Below, piece after piece: positions 23,320-31,422 of a stretch of DNA of 64,000 nucleotides (positions within the stretch are counted from its first letter, which is position 1; each line of letters opens with the position of its first letter). Under the pieces are notes generated by a model. The model saw only the letters and a program-made list of their open reading frames with translations, ran no database searches and was not told the origin of the DNA. Position numbers and translations under genes: made by a program. The DNA is from Gaiellaceae bacterium (GTDB lineage: Bacteria > Actinomycetota > Thermoleophilia > Gaiellales > Gaiellaceae), in NCBI GenBank assembly GCA_030446625.1, contig JAUJMY010000008.1:27449-91448 (forward strand). Direction: 5' to 3'.

Positions 23320-25113
23320 ATGGCGAGCGGCAGCGCGATTCGAGCACGACCCTCCGCGACGTACGAGCGGATCGCACGGCTGCTCGCGGGCGACGAGCCC
23401 GTCATCCTCGACGGCGGCAACGCGACGGAGCTCGAGCGCGAGCAGGCCGGTGCGGGCGACCTCCGCAACGCCGATCGCGGACTCTGGGGAACGGGTGCGC
23501 TCTACCAGGCGCCGTATGCGGTGCGCGACGTTCACCGCCGCTACGTCCACGCCGGCTGCGACGTGATCTCGACGAACACCTGGGCGATTCTCGCAGTCGC
23601 CGAGCTCGAAGCCGGCGGACTGGTGCAGCGAAGCGGGATGACGCACTGGATGGACGTCGCGCGGCTCGGCATCGCCCTGGCGCGCGACGCGATCCGCGAC
23701 GGCGGCCGCGAGGGCTCGTGCGCCGTCGCCTTCAGCGTCAACGGCGACGTCGACAGCGACGAGCGCCTGCGCACGCTGCGCCTGCTGATGCGCGTCTTCG
23801 AGGAAGACCCGCCGGACCTGCTGCTGCTGGAGACGATGTCGCTGATTCGCGACGGCCTCACCTTTCCAGCAATCGAGGTCGCGGTCGACACGGGGCTACC
23901 CGTCTGGGTGAGCTTCCGGCGCTGCCGCCACGGAGTGTGCGGCGTCTACGGCCAGCACTGGGGCGGCCCCGAAGGCGATCGCTTCGGCCGTGCGGCGCGC
24001 GAACTCGAGGGCCTCGGCGTGTCGGCGCTCCTGATCAACTGCCTCCCGCCGGAGCATGTCGACGGGATGCTGCCGTGGCTGCGCGACTTCACGGACCTCC
24101 CGCTCGGCGTGTATCCGAACCTCGGCTACTTCTCCGATTCGGGGTGGCGCTTCGACGGGCGGATCGGCCCGGACGAGTACGCAGAGCTGGCGCTGCGGTG
24201 GCGAGCGGAGGGCGCGCAGATCGTCGGCGGCTGCTGCGGCACGTCTCCGGCGCACATCAGCGCTGCCGCCGCGAAGCTCACCGGAACGAAGCCCGGCCGG
24301 CCGCGCAGCGGTCCGCGGCCGCGCGAGCCGGCCCCGGCGGCAGAGGCGCGTCCGCACGTTCCACGGCCCTGGCTCGACGAGGAAGGGCGAAGCATCTATC
24401 CGCTCCCCGTCCCGGAGCTGTCGTTCGATCCGGACGTCTTCGTTCCCACCCTCGGAAGCCTGCTCGCCTGGAAGTACGTGTTCCAGAACCGGCTCGGCGC
24501 GGGCAAGCATTGCCTCGACGTCGGCTGCGGCAGCGGGCTGCTCGCGGTGCAGCTCGCCCTCAACGGCGCCGACCACGTGCACGCGATCGACATCCAGCGC
24601 GAGGCCGTCGCCAACACGCTCGCGAACGCGTTTCGGAACGGCGTCTCCGAGCGCGTGACCGGCGCGGAGGTCGACCTCTACATGGTGGAGCCGCGCGAGC
24701 GCTACGACGTCGTCGTCGCGAGCCTGTACCAGATGCCCGTCGACCCGTTCGAGCAGTTCACCGGGCACCGGCCGCTCGACTACTGGGGTCGCAACCTCGT
24801 CGACCACCTGATCGGACTGCTGCCGCGCTTGCTGGCCGACGGCGGCAAGGCCTACGTGATGCAGCTCTCGATCCTGAGCCAGCTCCAGACGGCCGAGCTG
24901 CTCGAGGAAACAGGTCTCACCGGGCGCGTCGTCGACATCGGCTTCTTCCCGCTCACGCCGATCTTCGAGCGGAATCGCGAGCAAATCGAGCGGGTGGAGC
25001 GCCTCTCCGACGCCTTTCACCTGAGACTCGGCCGCGAGGAGACCATGGTCGCCTACCTGCTCGAGCTCGCGCGCGACGGCTCGCGCTTGCAATCCGCCGC
25101 CCAAGAGTCGTAA
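23320..25113 (+). CDS. Fusion of homocysteine S-methyltransferase domain with a SAM-dependent methyltransferase domain
   Basis: 597 residues from ATG. Residues ~20-320 form a Zn-dependent homocysteine-methyltransferase barrel: PVILDGGNATELERE, DVISTNTWAI, LLINCLPPEHVDG (C241) and QIVGGCCGTSPAHISAAA (C305, C306). After a Pro/Ala-rich linker (~322-352), residues ~355-597 are a class I SAM methyltransferase with motif I CLDVGCGSGLLAVQLAL and VHAIDIQREAVANTLANA, reminiscent of PrmA/HemK-type folds; its V-V-A-S-L-Y-Q-M-P takes the place of the usual NPPY-type motif. The combination suggests coupling of homocysteine methylation with a SAM-dependent step on the same pathway. Both domains look intact. 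Divergent from the BHMT-like gene. Confidence 0.85.
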   Translation: MASGSAIRARPSATYERIARLLAGDEPVILDGGNATELEREQAGAGDLRNADRGLWGTGALYQAPYAVRDVHRRYVHAGCDVISTNTWAILAVAELEAGGLVQRSGMTHWMDVARLGIALARDAIRDGGREGSCAVAFSVNGDVDSDERLRTLRLLMRVFEEDPPDLLLLETMSLIRDGLTFPAIEVAVDTGLPVWVSFRRCRHGVCGVYGQHWGGPEGDRFGRAARELEGLGVSALLINCLPPEHVDGMLPWLRDFTDLPLGVYPNLGYFSDSGWRFDGRIGPDEYAELALRWRAEGAQIVGGCCGTSPAHISAAAAKLTGTKPGRPRSGPRPREPAPAAEARPHVPRPWLDEEGRSIYPLPVPELSFDPDVFVPTLGSLLAWKYVFQNRLGAGKHCLDVGCGSGLLAVQLALNGADHVHAIDIQREAVANTLANAFRNGVSERVTGAEVDLYMVEPRERYDVVVASLYQMPVDPFEQFTGHRPLDYWGRNLVDHLIGLLPRLLADGGKAYVMQLSILSQLQTAELLEETGLTGRVVDIGFFPLTPIFERNREQIERVERLSDAFHLRLGREETMVAYLLELARDGSRLQSAAQES

Positions 25114-25117
25114 CTTT

Positions 25118-25144
25118 CGCAACGGTGGTTGCTGAGACAGCAAC
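25118..25144. promoter_or_regulatory. IclR operator, copy 2 (overlaps the iclR start codon)
   Basis: CGCAAC-GGTG-GTTGCT-GAGAC-AGCAAC. Same three half-sites and spacers (4 and 5 nt) as at 23263-23289. The GTG start of the regulator lies inside it, suggesting autorepression. Confidence 0.75.
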
Positions 25145-25907
25145 GAGCCTGCGCAGGGGTCTGTCGATCTTGCTCGCTCTCGAGCGCGCGAACGGCACCG
25201 GCCTGAGCGTTACGCGCATCTCGGAGCTCGTGGGCCGCGAGAAGACCCAGGTCTCGCGGACGCTCAAGATCCTCAACGAGTACGGCTTCGTCGACCGCGA
25301 TCGGGATACGCGCGCGTACCGCATCGGCCGGCGGCTCTTCGCGCTCGCGGGATCCGCGGGTCACAGTCAGCTTCTCGCGCACGCCGCGCCGGTGTTGACG
25401 CGGCTTGTGCGCGAGCTCGGCGAGACCGCGCACCTGTCGCTGCTCAGCGGAAACGAGGTCCTCACGTTGCTGTCGGAGTCGCCGAACCGCGCGGTCCAGG
25501 CCGCCGGGTGGGTGGGTCGCACCGTCCCGGCCCACTGCACGTCCTCGGGACGCGCGCTGCTGGTCGACCACGATCTCCCGGATCTCGCCCTGCTGTTCGA
25601 CGGTGTCGGCTTCGGCGACGGGGGACCCAACGCACCGCGAACGACCGAGGAGCTGTTCGAGCGCGTCCGGACAGCGCGCGATCGCGGCGTGGCGATCGTC
25701 GACGAGGAGTTCGAGCCGGGGCTCGTCGCGGCCGGCGCACCGGTACGAGACTTCCGGGGCCGCGTCGTCGCGGCCGTCAACGTCTCGGCGCCGAAGTTCC
25801 GGTTCGGTACGCGTCTCGACGCTGCGGGAAGCGCCGTGAAGGCCGCGGCTCAGGAGCTGTCGCGACGGCTCGGCTGGCGTCCGAGCAGTGACGGCGGGAG
25901 CGGATGA
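25125..25907 (+). CDS. IclR-family transcriptional regulator
   Basis: 260 residues from GTG. N-terminal winged HTH: ATSLRRGLSILLALERANGT, ISELVGREKTQVSRTLKILNEYGFV and DTRAYRIGRRLFALAG. The C-terminal effector domain contains ETAHLSLLSGNEVLTLLSE, GRTVPAHCTSSGRALL, DRGVAIVDEEFEPGLVAAGAPVRD and GRVVAAVNVSAP, the usual IclR pocket. It is the first gene of the transporter operon (4-bp overlap with the permease). The shared operator links it to the two methyltransferases. A methylated osmolyte or its demethylation product is the likely effector (inference). Confidence 0.92.
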   Translation: MVAETATSLRRGLSILLALERANGTGLSVTRISELVGREKTQVSRTLKILNEYGFVDRDRDTRAYRIGRRLFALAGSAGHSQLLAHAAPVLTRLVRELGETAHLSLLSGNEVLTLLSESPNRAVQAAGWVGRTVPAHCTSSGRALLVDHDLPDLALLFDGVGFGDGGPNAPRTTEELFERVRTARDRGVAIVDEEFEPGLVAAGAPVRDFRGRVVAAVNVSAPKFRFGTRLDAAGSAVKAAAQELSRRLGWRPSSDGGSG

Positions 25908-26551
25908 GCGACTTCCGCGAGTACCTGTCCTACCGGCGCGACCACCTGCTCGAGCAGACGCTCGAGCACGCCCAGCTCGTGCTGTACGCGATCGCGACGG
26001 CGACGGTCGTCTCGGTCTTGATCGCGGTTCTCGTCTATCGCCGCGAGCGGGTTGCAGCCGTCGCGCTCGCGGCCGTCGGCGCGTTGTTCACGGTGCCGTC
26101 GCTCGCTCTCTTCGCGCTCATGATCCCGATCTTCGGACTCGGCTTCCGGCCGGCGTTCATCGCGCTCACGGTCTACGCGCTGCTCCCGATCCTGCGGAAC
26201 ACGATCGTCGGCCTGCGGAGCGTCGACAGCGCCGTCATCGAGTCAGCGCAGGGAATGGGCATGAACCGGTTGCGGCGGCTCGTCAAGATCGAACTGCCGC
26301 TCGCGTGGCCCGTGATCATCACCGGGATGCGCGTCTCGACCGTGATGACGGTCGGGATCGCGGCGATCGCGGCATACATCAACGGCCCCGGCCTCGGCGG
26401 CGACATGCTGGAGGGCCTCGCGCGCATCGGCGCTCCGGTCGCGCTCCACATGGTCCTCGCGAGCATCCTCCTCGTCGTAGCGCTCGCGCTGCTCTTCGAC
26501 CTCGTCTACCTCGCGCTCGGAAAGCTCACGACTCCGAAAGGGATCACATGA
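25904..26551 (+). CDS. ABC transporter permease, OpuBB/ProW family
   Basis: 215 residues with about five TM helices. Typical sequences: VGALFTVPSLALFALMIPIFGLG, ILRNTIVGLRSVDSAVIESAQGMGM and the EAA-loop region LVKIELPLAWPVIITGMRVS. Inner-membrane half of a quaternary-amine (glycine betaine/choline/carnitine) importer. ATG overlaps the iclR stop, and its own end overlaps the ATPase start. Confidence 0.93.
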   Translation: MSDFREYLSYRRDHLLEQTLEHAQLVLYAIATATVVSVLIAVLVYRRERVAAVALAAVGALFTVPSLALFALMIPIFGLGFRPAFIALTVYALLPILRNTIVGLRSVDSAVIESAQGMGMNRLRRLVKIELPLAWPVIITGMRVSTVMTVGIAAIAAYINGPGLGGDMLEGLARIGAPVALHMVLASILLVVALALLFDLVYLALGKLTTPKGIT

Positions 26552-27861
26552 CCGCTGGCGCGACATCGAACGGCGACAGCCGCGCGCTCATCCGGCTCGA
26601 GAACCTGAGCAAGCGGTTCCCGGGCCAGAAGCAGAACGCGATCGACAACCTCAGCCTCGACATCCCGGAGGGCGAGATCGTGATCCTCGTCGGACCGTCC
26701 GGCTCGGGGAAGACGACGACGCTGCGGATGATCAACCGTTTGATCGAGCCCACGTCCGGCCGGATCTTCCTCGAGGGAGAGGACGTGACGAGCGTGAACG
26801 GCGACAAGCTCAGACGCCGCATGGGCTACGTCATCCAGCAGATCGGCCTGTTCCCCCACATGACGATCGAGACGAACATCGCGACGGTGCCCCGGATGCT
26901 CGGCTGGGACACGAAGAGGATCCGCACGCGGGTACGCGAGCTGCTCGACCTGGTCGGGATGGACCCGGAGGTGTACGCGAAGCGGTATCCGAAGGAGCTG
27001 TCGGGTGGGCAGCGCCAGCGCGTCGGTGTCGCGCGCGCACTTGCGGCCGATCCGCCCGTGCTCTTGATGGACGAGCCGTTCAGCGCGATCGACCCGATCA
27101 CGCGCGCGCGTCTCCAGAACGAGTTCCTCCAGCTGCAGACGAAGATCCGCAAGACGATCGTGTTCGTGACGCACGACATCGACGAGGCGATCAAGATGGG
27201 CGACCGCATCGCGATCCTCGACGAGAGCTCGCACGTCGCTCAGTACGACACGCCGTCGACGATTCTCGCAGCGCCCGCGAATGCGTTCGTCGAGGACTTC
27301 ATCGGCGCGGGAGCGTCGCTGAAGCGGCTCAACCTGACGCACGTTGCGGACGTCCACCTCCTCGACTGGCCGACGATGCCCGTGTCAGCCGAGCGCGACT
27401 CGGTCCGCGCCGCGCTATTGCGCTCGGACAAAGGATCCGTGCTGCTCGTCGACGACGCGCGCCGGCCGCAGCGGTGGGTGAACGCGATGGACCTCGAGCA
27501 CGGGAGCATTCCCCTCGCCGAGTCCGGCCTCGAGGCACCGGTGATGCAGCGGACGGCGACGCTCTACGACGCGCTCAACGAGATGCTGAACTCGCTCCAG
27601 GGTGCGACGGCAGTCGTCGACGAGAACGGTGCGTTCTGCGGCGTGATCGACATCGAGACGGTCGCCGCCGCGATCAGGAAGATGCGGGAAGAGGCCAGAC
27701 TCGTGTACCGCGGCGAGGGCGGCTCGCCCCGGGAGCCGGCTCTCGCGGGCGCGGAGCGAGGCGGAGACGGTGACGTCCGCGGCGGGAGTGACTTCGGCGG
27801 CGCCGCGCCGGGCGGTGGCGACGACTTCGGCGCCGCCGCGGCGGGCGGCGGCGACGCGTAG
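26548..27861 (+). CDS. ABC transporter ATPase, OpuBA/ProV family with CBS domains
   Basis: 437 residues from ATG (ATGA overlap). Walker A GPSGSGKTTT (49-58), Q-loop YVIQQIGLFP, signature LSGGQRQR (151-158), Walker B LLMDEPFSAIDP. After ~residue 260 come CBS-like segments (MPVSAERDSVRAALLRSDKG, QRTATLYDALNEMLNSLQGA), which in OpuA sense ionic strength. Unusual ending: about 35 Gly/Asp/Ala-rich residues (GGSDFGGAAPGGGDDFGAAA), a disordered acidic tail perhaps involved in osmosensing. Powers uptake with the two permeases. Confidence 0.95.
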   Translation: MTAGATSNGDSRALIRLENLSKRFPGQKQNAIDNLSLDIPEGEIVILVGPSGSGKTTTLRMINRLIEPTSGRIFLEGEDVTSVNGDKLRRRMGYVIQQIGLFPHMTIETNIATVPRMLGWDTKRIRTRVRELLDLVGMDPEVYAKRYPKELSGGQRQRVGVARALAADPPVLLMDEPFSAIDPITRARLQNEFLQLQTKIRKTIVFVTHDIDEAIKMGDRIAILDESSHVAQYDTPSTILAAPANAFVEDFIGAGASLKRLNLTHVADVHLLDWPTMPVSAERDSVRAALLRSDKGSVLLVDDARRPQRWVNAMDLEHGSIPLAESGLEAPVMQRTATLYDALNEMLNSLQGATAVVDENGAFCGVIDIETVAAAIRKMREEARLVYRGEGGSPREPALAGAERGGDGDVRGGSDFGGAAPGGGDDFGAAAAGGGDA

Positions 27862-28671
27862 ATGACGGCGATCGCTCCATCGCGCGACGTCGCTCCGGGG
27901 GTGCCGGCGCGTTCGCTCGCCGCTGAGCTCGAGGGGCGGACGCGGTTCGCGGCGGTCCTTCGCTACGCCACGATGCCGCTCCTCCTGACCGGCGTCTCGA
28001 TCTGGCTCTACCTGTACGTGAAGGGCCACGAGCTCGACTCGATCGAAGCGCGCCTGCTCAACCAGGACTTCCTCGTCGACAAGCTCCTCGAGCACGTCAG
28101 GCTCGCGGGCTTCGCGACGCTCGCGGTCGTCGCGATCGCGGTGCCGCTCGGGACGCTGCTGACGCGTCCGCTGCTCAGGCGGCTCACACCGATCGCCGTC
28201 ACGGTGGCGAACATCGGGCAGGCGATCCCGTCGCTCGGGCTCATCGCCTTCTTCCCGGTCGTGATGGCGCAGGTCGGGTTCAGGCCGGCGCTCTACGCCC
28301 TCGTGCTCCATACGGCGCTCGGCGTGCTGCGCAACACGATGGTCGGTCTCGACCAGGTCGACGAGGCCGTCATCGAGGCCGGGCGGGGGATGGGGATGAC
28401 GAAGCTCGGCGTGCTCTTCCGCATCGAGCTGCCGCTCGCGGTTCCGATCATCCTCGCGGGGATCAGGACGGCCGTCGTCCTCAACGTCGGCAGTGCCACG
28501 CTCGGCACGTTCATCAGCGCCGGCACGCTCGGTGACTTCATCAGCATCGGCCACGCGCTCAACCGCGAGGCCGTGCTGATCACGGGCGCGACGCTGACCG
28601 CGGTGCTCGCGCTCGGGATCGACTGGATTGCCGGGATCGCGGAGCGGGTTCTGCGGCCGAGGGGCCTTTAG
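27862..28671 (+). CDS. Second ABC transporter permease, OpuBD/ProW family
   Basis: 269 residues, starting directly after the ATPase stop. TM helices include MPLLLTGVSIWLYLYV and PLGTLLTRPLLRRLTPIAV; the core has NIGQAIPSLGLIAFFPVVMA, VLRNTMVGLDQVDEAVIEAGRGMGM and LFRIELPLAVPIILAGIRTA. It has a longer N-terminus than the first permease. Two different permeases imply a heterodimeric channel, as in OpuB/OpuC-type importers. Confidence 0.93.
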   Translation: MTAIAPSRDVAPGVPARSLAAELEGRTRFAAVLRYATMPLLLTGVSIWLYLYVKGHELDSIEARLLNQDFLVDKLLEHVRLAGFATLAVVAIAVPLGTLLTRPLLRRLTPIAVTVANIGQAIPSLGLIAFFPVVMAQVGFRPALYALVLHTALGVLRNTMVGLDQVDEAVIEAGRGMGMTKLGVLFRIELPLAVPIILAGIRTAVVLNVGSATLGTFISAGTLGDFISIGHALNREAVLITGATLTAVLALGIDWIAGIAERVLRPRGL

Positions 28672-28730
28672 GGCGGCATGAGGTTGACTTCAACCAGGCA
28701 GGTCAAAGGAGTGGAAGGAGGTTCGTGCAG

Positions 28731-29951
28731 ATGGGAGCGATGAACAGACGGCTGGCGCTTCTCGCGGCGCTGGCGACGGCGTTGGTGGCGGTGACCGCGG
28801 CGACGCTCGCGGCCGCGAGCCCGGTCCAGCGCGGGTGCACGATCAAGGGGACGGCCAAGAACGACGTCCTCAGGGGCACGGCCAAGGCCGACGTCATCTG
28901 CGGGCTCGCCGGGAACGACGTCATCCACGGCCGCGGGGGTTCGGACCTCCTCGTCGGCGGGCGGGGGAATGACTCGTTCTTCGCCGGCGACGCGAAGCTC
29001 GACCGGATCTCCGGCGGCCCGGGCAAGGACCGAGCGGTCGCAGACTGGCCGGACCGCTTGCTCGGCGTCGAGCGGATAATCCGAGTGGGAGTCTTCCTCT
29101 CCCAGTTCAACTTGCGCGGCGCGACGTTCACGGTCGGGTCGAAGCAGTTCACCGAGCAGATCATCCTCGGCCACATCACGAAGCAGGCGCTCGAGTTCAC
29201 CGGCGCGAGGGTCAACGACCAGATCAGGCTCGGTGGCACGTCCGTCAACCGCCAAGCGCTCGTGTCGGGACGGATCGACATGTACTGGGAGTACACGGGT
29301 ACCGGTTGGATCACGCATCTGAACAAGACCCAGCCGATCGACAACGCGCGGCAGCAGTGGCTCGCGGTGAAGCGCGAGGATGCCGGGAACGGGATCACGT
29401 GGCTCGACCGCGCGCCGTTCGACAACACGTACGCGTTCGCCGTGCGTCAGGAAGCCGTGTCGCGGTTCAACGTCCGCAAGATCTCCGACTTCGGGGCGCT
29501 CATCCGGACGAGGTCGAGGGACGCGACGCTCTGCGTGACGAACGAGTTCCTGGTGCGCGACGACGGGCTGCCCGGCGTCGAGCGGCACTACGGCTTCAGG
29601 TGGCCACGCGACCAAGTCGCCGTCCTCGACGCCGGCGTCATCTACCAGGCGACGGACCAGGGCCGGGTGTGCAACTTCGGGATCGTCTTCGCGACGGACG
29701 GCCGGATCGAGGGCCTGGGGCTCACTGTCCTCAACGACGACAAGAAGTTCTTCCCGATCTACAACCCGGCACTGAACGTGCGCACCTCGGTGTTCCAGCG
29801 ATACCCGAAGCTCGCGCCGATGTTCGGCGGGATCGCGAGGGCGCTGACGAACGCGCGCATGCAGAGGATGAACGCGGACGTCGACATGCGGGGCAGGACG
29901 CCCGAGGACGTGGCGCGCAACTTCCTCAGGCAGAACAAGCTCATCAGGTAG
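28731..29951 (+). CDS. Glycine-betaine-type substrate-binding protein with N-terminal RTX-like repeats
   Basis: 406 residues from the ATG 9 nt after AAGGAGG. Signal peptide MNRRLALLAALATALVAVTA. Residues ~38-105 carry calcium-binding-like repeats: TAKNDVLRGTAKADVICGLAGNDVIHGRGGSDLL and GGRGNDSFFAG (G-N-D / G-G-x-G-x-D). Residues ~132-406 are an OpuAC/ProX-type domain beginning FTVGSKQFTEQIILGHITKQ, with GGTSVNRQALVSGRIDMYWEYTG. An RTX segment on a transporter binding protein is unusual and may tie it to the cell surface or make it Ca2+-responsive. Fourth gene of the importer operon, with 59 bp between. Confidence 0.9.
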   Translation: MGAMNRRLALLAALATALVAVTAATLAAASPVQRGCTIKGTAKNDVLRGTAKADVICGLAGNDVIHGRGGSDLLVGGRGNDSFFAGDAKLDRISGGPGKDRAVADWPDRLLGVERIIRVGVFLSQFNLRGATFTVGSKQFTEQIILGHITKQALEFTGARVNDQIRLGGTSVNRQALVSGRIDMYWEYTGTGWITHLNKTQPIDNARQQWLAVKREDAGNGITWLDRAPFDNTYAFAVRQEAVSRFNVRKISDFGALIRTRSRDATLCVTNEFLVRDDGLPGVERHYGFRWPRDQVAVLDAGVIYQATDQGRVCNFGIVFATDGRIEGLGLTVLNDDKKFFPIYNPALNVRTSVFQRYPKLAPMFGGIARALTNARMQRMNADVDMRGRTPEDVARNFLRQNKLIR

Positions 29952-30003
29952 TAGCTGCTGCGGGCGGGCGGTGCGCACTCGGCGCGCCGCCCGCCCGCCT
30001 CCC

Positions 30004-30606
30004 ATGGCCGTACTGCTGATTCTCACCGAGCACTCGAGCTACCTCGACCCTGCGGCCGTCGGGCGGTACGACGAGATCCGGCGTCGCCTGGAGGACGCGG
30101 CCGGGACGCCCGTCACGGCCAGGCACTACGAGGACGTCGTCGGCACCGGTCACGCGGCCGCGATCGTCCTCAGCGGCTCGCTTGCACCCTGGGCCGTGCA
30201 CGACCCGGATGCGATCGAGCGGCTCGGCGACACGATCGGCGGCTACGCCGGTCCCGTGCTCGGCATCTGCGCCGGGATGCAGCTCCAGGTGACATTCGCG
30301 GGCGGCTCCGTGCGAACGACGCGCGAGGCGGCGGAGTCCAGCTTCCGTGCCGTCGAGGTCGTCGAGGACGCGGGCCTTCTCCAGGGAGTTCCGTCTCGCG
30401 CTACGTTCTACGAGCGGCACACGGACGAGGTCGTCGACCTCCCCCACGGCTTCACGCTGCTCGCGCGCAGCGCGGAATGCGGAGTCGAGGCGATCGCGGA
30501 CGAGGAGCGGCGTTGGTGGGGCACGCAGTTTCACCCGGAGCACTACTCCTCGCAGCACCCACACGGCGAGCGGGTGCTGCGGAACTTCTTCGAGCTTGCG
30601 CGTTAG
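30004..30606 (+). CDS. Class I glutamine-amidotransferase-like protein
   Basis: 200 residues from ATG. The triad of class I GATases is visible: nucleophile Cys in VLGICAGMQLQ (~residue 91) and His/Glu in GTQFHPEHYSSQ. Oxyanion region IVLSGSLAPWAV replaces the more usual S-G-G-P. No synthetase domain is attached, so it may be a free-standing hydrolase (gamma-glutamyl or peptidase-like) or work with an unidentified partner. It follows the betaine transporter after 52 bp and converges with the second iclR by a 4-bp overlap. Confidence 0.82.
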   Translation: MAVLLILTEHSSYLDPAAVGRYDEIRRRLEDAAGTPVTARHYEDVVGTGHAAAIVLSGSLAPWAVHDPDAIERLGDTIGGYAGPVLGICAGMQLQVTFAGGSVRTTREAAESSFRAVEVVEDAGLLQGVPSRATFYERHTDEVVDLPHGFTLLARSAECGVEAIADEERRWWGTQFHPEHYSSQHPHGERVLRNFFELAR

Positions 30607-31373
30607 CGCGCGATCCGGCCGCCGAGCTCGCTCGAGATCGCCTCCGCCGCCGCGCGCAACGGCTCGAGCGCGTCTCGCATCGCCTTCGCGCCGAAGCGCG
30701 CCGCTGGTCCCTGAACGCTCACGATCGCGACGAGATCGTTCCGGCTGTCCCAGATCGGCGCGGCGACGGCGTTCAGATCTTCCTCCCGCTCGCCCACCGA
30801 CTGCGCGAAGCCGCCCGTCCGCACGCGATCGAGCTCCTTCGCGAGCTGGGCGCCTGTCGTGATCGTGCGCCGCGTGTACGACGTGAGCACAGCGGGGAGC
30901 TCGCCGGCGCGGAAGGCGAGCATGACCTTTCCCGTCGCGGTCGCGTGGGCCGCGCTCGGGCGCCCGATCTGCGCGACGCTCTGCACGGAGTGGGGACCTG
31001 CAACGAAGTCGATCGTGATCGCGTGGTCGCCGCCGGGCACCGACAGCGTGGGCGTCTCCCGGGTCACCGCGACCAGCGCTTCGAGGTGCGGACGGGCGAT
31101 CTGCCGGAGGTCGAGCCGCTCGAGGACCGCGTTGCCGAGCTCGACGAGGCGCAGCCCGAGGCGATAGCGGCCCGTCTCCGCCACATGCTCCACGAGCCTC
31201 GCCGCCGCGAGCGTCGCCAGGAGCCGCGAGACGGTGCTCGGGTTGATGCCCGTGCGCCGAGCGATCTCGTTGGTGCCGAGCTCGTCGCGGCCGTCAGACA
31301 GCGCGTCGAGGACGCTCAGCGCGCGCGTGACCGCGTCGACGTGCCGGTGTGCTGGTCGGCCGGTGCGAGGCAT
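30603..31373 (-). CDS. IclR-family transcriptional regulator (second)
   Basis: 256 residues. HTH: AVTRALSVLDALSDGRDELG, NEIARRTGINPSTVSRLLATL and VEHVAETGRYRLGLRLVELG. Effector domain: ETPTLSVPGGDHAITIDFVAG, GRPSAAHATATGKVMLAF and LNAVAAPIWDSRNDLVAIVSVQGP. Divergent from the FAD oxidase gene, with a 49-bp gap holding a perfect inverted repeat. A related sequence at the soxD start suggests it also controls the sarcosine oxidase operon. Confidence 0.92.
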   Translation of the reverse strand: MPRTGRPAHRHVDAVTRALSVLDALSDGRDELGTNEIARRTGINPSTVSRLLATLAAARLVEHVAETGRYRLGLRLVELGNAVLERLDLRQIARPHLEALVAVTRETPTLSVPGGDHAITIDFVAGPHSVQSVAQIGRPSAAHATATGKVMLAFRAGELPAVLTSYTRRTITTGAQLAKELDRVRTGGFAQSVGEREEDLNAVAAPIWDSRNDLVAIVSVQGPAARFGAKAMRDALEPLRAAAEAISSELGGRIAR

Positions 31374-31396
31374 GGTAGGCTCGCACCGATTTTGAC

Positions 31397-31412
31397 ACGC
31401 TATCGCCGATAG
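31397..31412. promoter_or_regulatory. Putative operator of the second IclR regulator
   Basis: CTATCG-C-CGATAG (31400-31412) is a perfect inverted repeat midway between the divergent iclR and oxidase genes. The longer string GACACGCTATCGCC covering it recurs with two mismatches at 42124-42137, over the soxD start. Confidence 0.65.
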
Positions 31413-31422
31413 GGCAATAAAC

